Shown here one piece after another: positions 43,683 to 54,900 of a stretch of 64,000 bases of DNA. The notes below the pieces were generated by a model, which saw only the letters and a program-made list of their open reading frames with translations, searched no databases and was not told the DNA's origin. Origin of the DNA: Apostichopus japonicus. Its lineage: Eukaryota; Echinodermata; Holothuroidea; Aspidochirotida; Stichopodidae. The translations under genes were made by a program, and so were the position numbers. Each line of letters opens with the position of its first letter. Position 1 is the first letter of the stretch. Where the stretch lies: NCBI RefSeq assembly GCF_037975245.1, contig NC_092571.1:12717917-12781916 (forward strand), read 5' to 3'.

Positions 43683-44999
43683 ACAAGGACCATTGAGTAA
43701 TAGATTAAGGCATTGTACTGATGAGTATTGTCCGTTAGTATTGTACTGAGGTTAATGTAGTCACGGTAGTCGAACTATTTACTGAAACCCAGTATACTCC
43801 TGGTTTATGCGAAGTCTCGTCATGTGATTATAGTTATGATAGGATTTTCGTCAGTAATATAATATAATATGAATCCATAGAGCAGAATATATCCTGGTCT
43901 ATGTGTGAATCGAATCACTGAACCGAATGGAAGGCACGCTAGAGCGGTGCATCCCAGCCAACACGTGTTAACGTGGTTGTCCGACCAAACATGCTGAAGA
44001 GTTGAGAAACCTGAACAGAATTTGATGGTTAAATAGTACGTTTCGAGTGATAACGAGCAGTATATAGAATATCTTATGATTGGTGAGTGTAAATGCTGAT
44101 TTTGTATGTGTAAACATGACAATGAGATATAGTTAGAATTAAATAACATTCCCAAAACACCGTGATATGATCTGAATATCATTTATTAACGTTACTCTTA
44201 CAGTTGCGTATTACAATCTGTACTGATTTCGTGTAAGGGGACGAATTTTAGCGTTAACTGTTATTACGTGAAGAGATTTCATTACTTTATAATTCTGTCG
44301 CATTGTATTTATTCTCGGTTGCAAAAGATAGTCGGTGATAAGTGTAAACTATGATTCTATGTATAATATTAATAATATTATTTTTTATGGTGTGTTAGGA
44401 GAGTCATGAGACATGTTAAATGGAGTAATGTTCATTGAATGGCCACCATGTACGGTGTTGTTCAAAGAGAACAACTTATTTTGTTGCGATGCATATACCG
44501 ACCACATGGTCCCATGTCTTTTAATCAGCAGTTATTTTTAGGATGGTTAAACGACCACAAATGTGGGAGAAACCCGCAAGGGCTTATGGATTACAACTAA
44601 CAGGGTGGCTTCCAATTTAACATTTTAACTCAAAATTTGAAATCTTTTCAACTAAGAAAGTCATTTCAGATACATGTGATAACAGTAGATTGCTCTAGGG
44701 TGAAAAACCCATCTTACTATGTGTCACCGAGACGACGCTCAATGATGCTGAACAAGTAGTTGGAGGTGAAAAGTATAAAGTAAAAATATCAAAACATTAA
44801 TATACAAACATTGGTGATACAAACACATGAATTTGCACAAATCAATAATAACATAGGCTAATACAGAATTATATTTCCCCTTATAAAAAATGTACAAAAG
44901 GAAGAAGTATAACAAAATAACATTTGGTAACATGAAATAAAATATAGAGTAGGACTTACGACAATTACATTCTTCATAATTATAACACTCAACTTACAA

Positions 45000-45193
45000 T
45001 CGTTACCGGGCGAAACCAACTGCACGACAAACTGCGGTATACAGGGGCTTACAGGGGTTTACTGCGGCTTTTTGGGGTTTACGACGGCTTTCTGGGGTTA
45101 ACGGCGGCTTTCAGGTATCGCACCCGATGCCTCCTGATTTCTAAGCCTCATTGCCTCAATGCCACAGCCTTTATCCACTCAGCCACTGTATTA
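45000..45193 (-). mobile_element. Possible SINE with tRNA-Ser/Leu-like head and 20-bp repeats
   Basis: On the minus strand from 45193 the sequence GTGGCTGAGTGGATAAAGGC resembles a Ser/Leu tRNA A-box region and GGGTGCGATACC a degenerate B box. Next come three 20-bp units, seen on the plus strand at 45054-45113 as ggggttta-ctgcggcttttt variants. Too divergent for a functional tRNA. Confidence 0.45.
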
Positions 45194-45661
45194 GCCACAT
45201 AATGTATGGATTATGTGACTAGTACTAACTGTAGAGTTATGATGGAGTAGTTGGATTAAATAGTGATGATTAGTGTTTTCCAGTTTGATAGTATGAATGA
45301 CATATATAGGCTACTGTTCATACATGAATGTTATACTGTTATGTGGAACCACATATATGGCTATTATGTTGACCAGTAATGTATGGAAAGGTTCTTTCCT
45401 GCCAATTGCAGGTTTATTGGTATTAGTAAATTATTTATATTTGTTTGGTATAGGTTCTCAGTGTTTCATCACACTTAATTGGTACTATATCTAGGCCGCT
45501 GTCATCCCAGGTACAGGATCCGCTGCTGAAATGGTCTCGTTAATTTGGTAAGTATATGGCGATTATGTATCATATGTGGTTGAGAATTGAGAACCCAAAT
45601 AAGCCTAGACTAGAAATTACCTGAGAAATTGGACAAAGAGTACATAAATTTGGTTTCCATG

Positions 45662-45943
45662 CAGGCGCGTAGCCAAGGGGGGGGGGGGGGCGAATGGGGC
45701 AGCATATTTTTAAAAATTTGTTTTAATGTTTTTATGATATCGCTAGTATTTTGAAAAGAGAAAATGCTACGATGCAACTTACAAGGCCTGGGAAGTGCCA
45801 TTTCCAGCGATCTGGGAGGCATTTACAGCCAAATTTTTCTTGTACGCTTCGCCTCAACCATGGTGGCGCTCCGCTTAGATAGTTTTGCAATGCCGAATCT
45901 GCAGTTTCGCCCCTCCCTTGGCAAATTCCTGGCTACGCGCCTG
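45662..45943. mobile_element. hAT-like MITE, 282 bp
   Basis: Inverted ends CAGGCGCGTAGCC / GGCTACGCGCCTG with perfect 8-bp duplication TTTCCATG (45654-45661 and 45944-45951). Includes a G13 run near the left end. Non-coding. Confidence 0.93.
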
Positions 45944-48685
45944 TTTCCATGAAGTCATTCTTAACCTGTAACTATATATTACCGTATAAACTATATGTTA
46001 GATTCATTAACATGTTTATTGTACCGGTGTTTGAGGTAGTGTTTCCTTAATGATAAGTTAAGCTCAAGGTTATTATTGTCTTGTCATTTGGAACATAGGT
46101 AAATAGTCCAAAGTGTGTCCCATGATAATGTGTTATAGCAAATGGTCTTTGGTGATCACATGACAAATTTCCTTTCATTCTACATGCAATTGGTTGATGG
46201 GTTTTTTCGTCTTTAATGATGCGGAGGGGCACATGGACCAGTAACAAAAATGCCAACAACATATATAAACATCAGTTCTTTTATTGACGTTCTTCCTACA
46301 AGAATGGAATGTTAAAACTAGAAGAACAGCTCCTGCTATGGAGAACATAAAAATGTAGAAATAGTAAATGTCAAATAGAGAATGATAGCACTAATTCCTA
46401 TACACATAATAAAGGCAACCTCTGGATAGATATATTACTTATATGCGTTTTGTTAATCTATATAAACTTCATCTTTAAGAGAGATTAATGACTTTTCTCA
46501 AACTACAATGCTATATACAATACCCGTGGAATACCATTGACGTATTCTGATCGAACACTGAATTATGTAACAGATAACAGAAACTTGTATGTTTCCCTGT
46601 AATTATACCTAACACTCTAACACATGAATGTCATTAATATGCAAATATCAATATGGAAATAATTTACATCTTTTTCATAAACACAAATTAAATCAGTTTG
46701 TCGACATAAAGGACTTTCATCTACAAAAAATATCCACTTTATACTCAGTAAACTTCAATTAAGTCAAAGCTAAATTAAACAAAGTCTTACCACCTCATGT
46801 ACATCTTCCAATCACATAAATTTGTATGAAATGTGATATTCTAATACAGTATATATCATAGCGTAGTGTGCCCTTAAGTGCATGACGCCACAAAACATGC
46901 TACTTTCTTGTGGCTCTCAGAAACTGGCTAACATCTTGTCTGGTGTGTTTCTTTGAATCCTGTGTCGATATATCACATTAATGACCATAAATATATATGG
47001 TAAATGTACGCAACTAAATATGATGACCTAATATCGTCAATATTACTCTCATGTGTCAATGGAAGGAATAACTACAAGAAGTATATAATATGTATATTTA
47101 AATGATCAAAATCTGGGCAAACTTTGGCAACCAAACCAACAATTGGTCTTGCTAAGACAATTGCTATGACCCACAGAACATTGTTTTCTGCTTTATTTTT
47201 GCAGATGTTACTAATATTTACATGAATCTTTTGTTACCTTATATGGTACCTTAATAACTTGGCTGCCAATGTTATACAGAAGTGTAAGTAGCTGTTTCAT
47301 AAGGTAAATAAAAATAGTACTGAATAAAAATCGTCCAGGATAAATACTGTTTAGCTTTACATTTAGTTAAGGCACTTTCAACAATAAAAGCATGATAATT
47401 GATTGTATTGTCTCAGCAGTAGTAGTTTCATCCGACTCCCTGTCAGTGGTAGATATTGCACAAATAACATAATATATCTTGCTTCAATTTTTGAGCTTAT
47501 AGTAACTTTGGCATTCAATTTGAAAAGTTGATTTAAAGATATGTTGTTGCCGCAGCACTGCCTTACTCCATATTGCCGACGAATCTTTCCTGGCATTAAA
47601 GCAGATGTCTTCCTTTGTTTATTTTTCTGCTCATTTACTAACTAGTTGCATTAAAAACTTCCTCTGATGACTTTTCTTGTTAAAGATGTTTGTTTATAAT
47701 GAAATGGATTGCCTAGGGTTGTTTTTAAGTCTCAACTTCATTGACGACCAAATTAGAAAACCAGATACATGAAGTGATTTACTCCAATGATATATCTTGA
47801 TCATTTGAAGTAGGCTTAAAACTATCATTACATATCAACACCCCAGTTTTCTTTACATATTGCATTAATAAATGACCAGTTCAAATGGCTGAAATAATGG
47901 ACCATAAATCTCAGAATGTGAACAACACATGTAAATAGACACTACCAACCAACATCATAAAATTCAACAGTTAATGACTTGAACCACAAATAGTGAACAC
48001 ATTGAACATACTTAACTAAAAAAGAGTCATAGAGTTAACACTCACAGGGGTTATAGTTTACAGCAGTTACGATTATATGACAACATATATGTTCTAGTTT
48101 CCTGACATCAATATGTAGATGCAAGTGAGTATATTTAAACTAAGGTATTTTAATACTGTATATATTTGTTCTATAATCATCTATGCTGTTGCTGAATTTT
48201 GAAGACAACATGCAAAGTAACACAGTTCTAACAAGGTGCTGGCAAGATTCATCCTTGTAAAGATGGGCTGAGTAGACCTTGGGGCACAAACACCATTTCT
48301 TAGAGACATTGAACTATAAACAACTGAAATACAGCTAGTTAATATCATACAATTAATGCAGGCTACTTTTGACTGAACATGACAAAACTGTTTACTGTTT
48401 CTAAGTACAATACTAAAGTGGCTTCTTGCATTTGTTCAACAATTTTGCCAAGCCTATAATTGTTACTTGAAATTACCAATTAAGTGAGCAACAACTCACA
48501 TGTATGCTTGTACTGTCAAAAAAGTCAACTTGAACTTATATTGCTTGAAATGGGTCTTAAGAAGTTAACATAATGAATTACTTGTTATTGGATTTCATAC
48601 CATTTCAGTATAGGGAAACATTGAAAAAATGACCAAAATGAACTCAAAAAGTTGGTTTAGGCAGTTAAGCGCATTTGTCATGAAA

Positions 48686-48931
48686 TTATATCTTCACATT
48701 GTCATACACATATTCTTGCAGATCTTTTCTGTCAGCTTCTTCCAAGGCCTTTCCTAGTACCGTGTATGTTGCACCACTGCCATATTTTTGCATCCACTTA
48801 GTTAACATCTTATAACATCTTTGCTTAGAGCTATCCTTGTTATCGTTCTTTATTGTCTTCAGTATTGAATCTGTTAGACGTAGTTTTCTGCCAACCTCCT
48901 GCCAGTTGTCTGTCAATTCTTGAGCTAGGTA
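48686..48931 (-). CDS. ZU5-Death gene exon: Death domain and stop
   Basis: 81 codons and TAA. It starts YLAQELTDNWQEVGRKLRLT, with WMQKYGSGATYTVLGKAL and RKDLQEYV following: six-helix Death-fold spacing with the conserved W, the K-W-x-x-[KR]-x-G-x-x-AT and A-L-x-x-x-x-R-x-D-L positions. It is the last exon; 3' UTR lies below 48686. Confidence 0.94.
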   Translation of the reverse strand, partial: YLAQELTDNWQEVGRKLRLTDSILKTIKNDNKDSSKQRCYKMLTKWMQKYGSGATYTVLGKALEEADRKDLQEYVYDNVKI

Positions 48932-51900
48932 CTGAAAAAAAGGGTATCACATTGCACAAATCACATACTGTACCTTTGCTGCTCAAAAAATGCCTTTGTA
49001 AGGTTGTTATGTTCCATAACTTCTTTGATTATCTCTTTTCATTCTATTTTATTACAGGAAAATTGAACAATTCAAAGCCATCATGAAAGGAGAGATTTTG
49101 ATATGTGATTCATCAAAAAGTATGTATATAATTAAACAAAATGCTACACAAATTATGGCAATAGATAAATTAGAGGGGGCTATGGTATCGGATAGACAGA
49201 TAATAATGTGTGGTAATTGAATTTGAAGAACCATTGCCACATAATAGGGGACACCGTTCAAGTATGACAGTACAAAACAGCATACGGCAGTTTTATGTGA
49301 TTTATTGACTGATTTATATGAGTGATATTGAGTGTTTTATTGCATGATATTCTATCAATGCCAAATCTGAATACAAATTAAACATCTTTCTCAGCAATTG
49401 GCAACTTAAGTCTGTTAGGTTATGTTCAGACAAATCCTTTTAGTCAAAAGAACTTTAAAATTGATGCACATTGCATGAATTGGTATTGATTTCTCAGGTT
49501 TCATACAGTCAGTCAGTTTCAAGTCCAGCAAATCAAATATAGTTTCTGGCCAAAGGACATCTATTCAATTGGAACAAATCTCTAACTTAATGTGAGGGGG
49601 TCATGCAAGTATCCATCAATGTTGACGAAAAAAGTCTATATGTGACGTTTGGTGCATGATAGTATACCATTGTAGTTCATGATACGTAACAGAGCAAAAC
49701 TATTACCTGCAAGACGTCAATACATTCAGGACATGTTGAGGATACAGTATAATCCAATGGGGGTCCACTTGTTTTTTGGGGCTCTCCTCTTGAGATGCTG
49801 AGATGTGCAGAACATAAGTCGCTTGGTACCTATTTTTGAAATGATGATGAATTTTACATCTAGTGAATCATTTTCGAAACACAAAGAGAACACCATTTTC
49901 TAAATGTTCAAAGTTAGGCCATGCAATATTCATTATTCCAAGAAACGATAGGTGGTAAGCATCATATTATATAAAAGAAAAACTTATTGTGTGGTATATG
50001 AGATATGCAATGGGATAACAGAGATTTTTACAAAAGTAGGAGCTATACTAATATCCAAGCAAAGGGTGTAAAATTTAAGTAACTGTTCATGAATTGAAAT
50101 AAACTTTAAAGGAACTCAAATGTGAAAATGGGCAACTCTACCGTCGTTGTTTTAGCACTGCAACTTGTCTCTGTAGTTTCTTCAGCAGCTGGTGGACGCT
50201 TATTGTTGGCAATCTTCACGTCACTATTTGAGCTACTGACAAACTTAGAACTTGAAAGGTGCCATTTCTAATTAAAAATGATAAGTGTAAACAGTTTTAG
50301 GTGTTGTGACTATTGTATGCACTTTCATAAGACATCTCTAATGATACATGTCATATAGTGGCTTAGAGACATAAACTTATACCTTCCATGAGGTAAATGT
50401 AGTATTTAAAAAGGTAAACCACTTAAGGATGACAATCATGCAGCGTTCATGTGTTAAGTTTGCCATTAATGGTGCCAAGTTTAAGCATCCTAAAATTGCT
50501 GGAAGTGTTCAGAAATAAACTTTCCTGGAGGTTGTGCTCCCCCACATTATCTCCAAACAAATAAGGAGTATCCCATTAAATCAGTAATGTTATTAGTGAA
50601 AAAAAGTTTGCGTCCCAGGGACGCAGCCCCCCGAAAAGCTTGCGTACCTTAAAAAAAAGCTTGCGTCTGGATCGAAATCCAATCACATTCATCTTATGCC
50701 CTACTGTTACTAATACTAGTGTAGTATCACTGCCTATACTTCGTGAATGTTATACACAATATATGGCAAAAATGCTCAGTGCTTTAGCTTCACTGTTTTC
50801 AGGGGCAGCCCAGCCCGCCCCTCCTTTCGACATCCCTGCCGTTTCAACCCATTTTTACCCCCAGTCCCCCCTCCTTCATCCGCCTTCTACTTCCCTAGGC
50901 CAACTCTGTAGTAGCTCTGTGCTTTGACCTTGCAGCGATTCCAACAACCAACTCTTCAAAAATCCCAGTACATACAGTGTGCATATCTTTCGCTAAATTC
51001 CACACAGTTCACTGTAATGTACATGCCGGTTCGAGCTTCATTTTCAACTACACATGCGCAAATCCTTAAAATCTGATCCAACATCCAACATTATCCTGGG
51101 CTCTTTGCAAGCAATCATCTATACGAAAATTACAGTAGGTCTATTTGAATAGCTTTTTACGCAATATAGATTTGAAAAAAATCAGTTCAATGTTCGAAAG
51201 TACAGAAGTTTACACGCGAATGTTGCGCCAAAAATAACATTTACTGAAGCACGTGGTTAATTGGACTGCAACAAATTTTGGCAACAGAAACTACTGATGG
51301 TAAGAACGCACATTTTACATTAGCAACTATTAATACAGAGAGAAGAAACATACTGTGAGCTGAAATATCCTGTTCAGGATCAGGGATGTTACCTTCCCAC
51401 AAAATTCATAGATTGTCTCCACATATTGAACATTTTCTGATCAAAACAATGATTCAAATATTACGTGATAGTCTCAAAAACAATGCATGTGCCTCTTCAT
51501 TGTCAAAAGGTATACGTACTGTATGTGACAAGGCCTAACGTTATGATATTGGAGTGCATACACATCATAGCATGTACCGAAATCTTCACTATCTCTACAT
51601 GTAATTGTTGTTAAAGCAGCATTTCGCGTTGGGTCGCTTTTTTCCACCTTTTTAACATGTGCATCGATTTTTTTACATGTATCAATCATAAAACAGCAAA
51701 CTAAGATACCATCCAAGTTTCATCCTGCCAAGAGCGTTAATTAGCGAGTAATTAACGATTTATATCGATAACGAGTAAAAGTGTCCTCGACAAAGTTTTC
51801 ATATCTCCAAATCCACTAGTTTGAATTCCACCAATCAGTGAATAGTATGTTTATTCATGAGCATTTTGCGTTTGGTCGCCGTTTTCTACTTTTTTGACAT

Positions 51901-54900
51901 GTCCATCGAGTTTTTTACATACATCAAATCACAAAACAGCAAATTTAGATATTTGCCAAGTTTTTCCCTGCCAAAAACGTTAATTAGCGAGTATTCCACA
52001 TACAAAATTGAATCGCATTCAGTTCCCAAACCAACTAGTTTGAATTCAACCAATCAGAGATGCAGGTTTAGTTATGAGCCGTTGCTAAAAATAGATTCAA
52101 GACTTTGCGTTGGTACAACTCCCTGGTACGACTGCCATATAGACTGTACACAAATCAAGCGTGGTGTTATATTACGTATCTGTCAATGACGTTCGTAGTG
52201 TTTAAATATTCATATTATGGGCGAGGTTTATTGGGTTCCCAACGGAAAATATCTTGGAGAACAACACAGTTGAAAGTTGCAATTTTTTCGACTTTTATGC
52301 CACCATTTGAAGTAAAATATAAATAGATTAGCTAGTTATGTATGTCGTTATGGCATAGTGGAGTCAGTGAGGTTGAGAAATATCATAGTCAAGGACGCAA
52401 AATGCTGCTTTAAACAACATACCCCGTATTCATTGAGCACTACAGATGCAAGAATTTTCAGACAATGGATGAGGACTATTAACCAATCAAATCACAGGAA
52501 TTTTGGAAAAGCATCATTGTCTATTTTTAGCATGAAAATCTCCGTAGAGGGGTGTTGTTAACCCTTTACCTTGCGGTTGATAGTGATGATATATTTATTT
52601 TCCAACAAATTCAATGATCTGTAGGAGTAGGAGAACCATTGGTTCTTGTAAGATGTGGTTTTTTGAAATGAAATAATGAAAGATGTTCATTCAAAAATGT
52701 GTTTTGTTATGTTTTCCGTTGACCTAGTTGTGAGTGTGTATACTTGGGGTTTGTTTCTCAAGAAAAAGTTTGAGTCCACCCGACGAAAGCAATTTGAAGA
52801 GTTTGCGTCCCTGGCCAAACATTGAGTCACGGACGCAGAATCCTGCGTTCGTAACAATGCTGTAAATGAAATGAGGGTAGTAGTAAAAATTGACCATGCA
52901 TTACCATTATTTCTAGCATATTCTGGGAGAAGTAGATTTTATACTAATGACCTTTGAACTTAATTAACCACAAACAATTGGTATACCTTTTGACAGCAGG
53001 CAATTAACAATTAATGTCCCCCCCCCCCTTTTAGTACAAAACTCCTTGTGCAACTAATAAGACTCGTTAACTGAATAGGTTTGACTTATACTAATGCTGG
53101 TACTGTTCTCTTCAATGTTTAACCACATTGGCAAGTATGGTACTGCAACTAATGAATAACACAGCCACATTGTTAATGAACTTTTTATCAACGTCTTACC
53201 TGAAGGGGAAATATTAAGTCTACAAGGTCTGTTCCTTGCCCAGCTTTGAAGTAACATGTACAGTCAGTTATTTCCAAGTTCCCTTGCCATTTTAATACAA
53301 ATGTGGACAAACATTTATTGGAAGTAGCAACCCTCTGGAAAGCTATTTGCTGAGGAAAAAAAAGAAGGAAGATCCTTCATATCAAAAGGCTAATTAGCTA
53401 GAAAAGTGCTACAGTTGCTGCAGTAGCTAATGTAAAACAAACTTGAAATAACAAAGGGCTTTCAAAATGTCTTCGTGGGAGTTCCTATGTGATGACACTA
53501 TTGTATATCAGGAAGTTTGAAGATATATAAGGTTCTTTGATGACAAGAACAAACAGAAAGTTCATGAATGGATGTTCAAATGGCAGTTACTTGTTGTTGG
53601 AAGGGAAATGAAACATCTTACAATGAGTATATATCCTACAGCCTATAAACTTAAGGCACTAAAGTTCTTGCACTCTTGAAAGGAAACCCATCCCTTCAAA
53701 CATAAAATTGTAAAAATTAAAGGTTTGACCTGCTACTGATACTTAGCTTTCATTAAAATGACATCAGTCTCCACATCATAGGACCAATCTACCAATTACA
53801 ATAATGATGAAGTTATGGTGTGAGAAAATATTTACAAGGTATTTCATTTTGATGGCTGTAACATTTTTCTCAAATGAAAATGCAAACTGCAAACAAGAAG
53901 GCTTCTGAAGTATATTTGGAAACACTTTTGTCAATAGTTCCCTTCTTGGGATATCATATGCATGCTTATAACAATATTTCCATGTTTTAATAATGGGCAG
54001 AGATGTTTAAAAGTTTCACCACCTGAGCTCCCACTTGACTTTAACTAAGGAACATGATTCTCTAAACACTTGTTACAGAGTACACATATGACAAACCATT
54101 GTGTTGACCAAACATTTTTATGTGCCCTATTGAATATTATGTATTAAGCATTATGAAGCAAATGATGTACAGTAACTGAAGTAGAAGAGCATTTATCTTG
54201 TTCCCTCCTGGGACCCACTCACCACAATCCCCCCCCCCCAAAAAAAATAAAACAACAAGAGATGCACCAAATGACAGCTGATACCATCATGCAAACTGCA
54301 TTATAAAATAAGACATTGCAAGACTTGAGTTTGATCATCTCTTTTTAAATAGCCAAGTACTATTAATGCTGATGTAAGCTAACTGCCATCACTTTCACAC
54401 ACTGTTGACTGCTACTTAAAAATGTATGTAGGCTGTACACATACTATTGTGGTCTGATGCTCTAAGATGTCAAACTAAGTTTCAGTTATATAAGCAAAGG
54501 CTTACACAAATTAAGCCCACATGTGAAGAAACATGACTGATCATCCATCAACCACTATATTCATGCTGTGATTGATCGAAACATACTTCAGCTGCATTAC
54601 AATACTGTATTTTACAATTGTTCTGCTTTGGATCACAAAATGAGAATGGCAATGGAATACACTAGGGAAATATACAAGTGTACAAAGACCCATCATATAT
54701 TTCTCTCATAATCTAGAAAGTTCCTTCTTTTTCAGACTTGGGTACCAATGGGTACCAACTAAATAATTAAATGGGTACCAATTAAATGGGTACCAATTAA
54801 AAAAAACTAACCAGAAAGCCAACAGGCTTTAAGTGATTCCTTGCCAAGTTTATATGAGGACATTTAATGTAAACCGCACACTAGGTTCTTGTACTTCATA

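Larger units (their letters stand above)
42130..48685. other. Intergenic region between PHB2 5' end and the ZU5-Death gene 3' end
   Basis: Should contain the PHB2 promoter and 5' UTR just above 42129 and the 3' UTR of the minus-strand ZU5-Death gene just below 48686. No TATA box or CpG island can be defended. It holds two hAT-like elements and a SINE-like locus, listed separately. The rest (43.7-45.0 and 46.0-48.7 kb) is AT-rich with nothing recognised. Confidence 0.6.

Noticed and set aside
50600-52860. Larger element bounded by agtttgcgtccc motifs
   Set aside because: The tttgcgtcc motif recurs at both sides but in direct rather than inverted orientation, and no target duplication was found.
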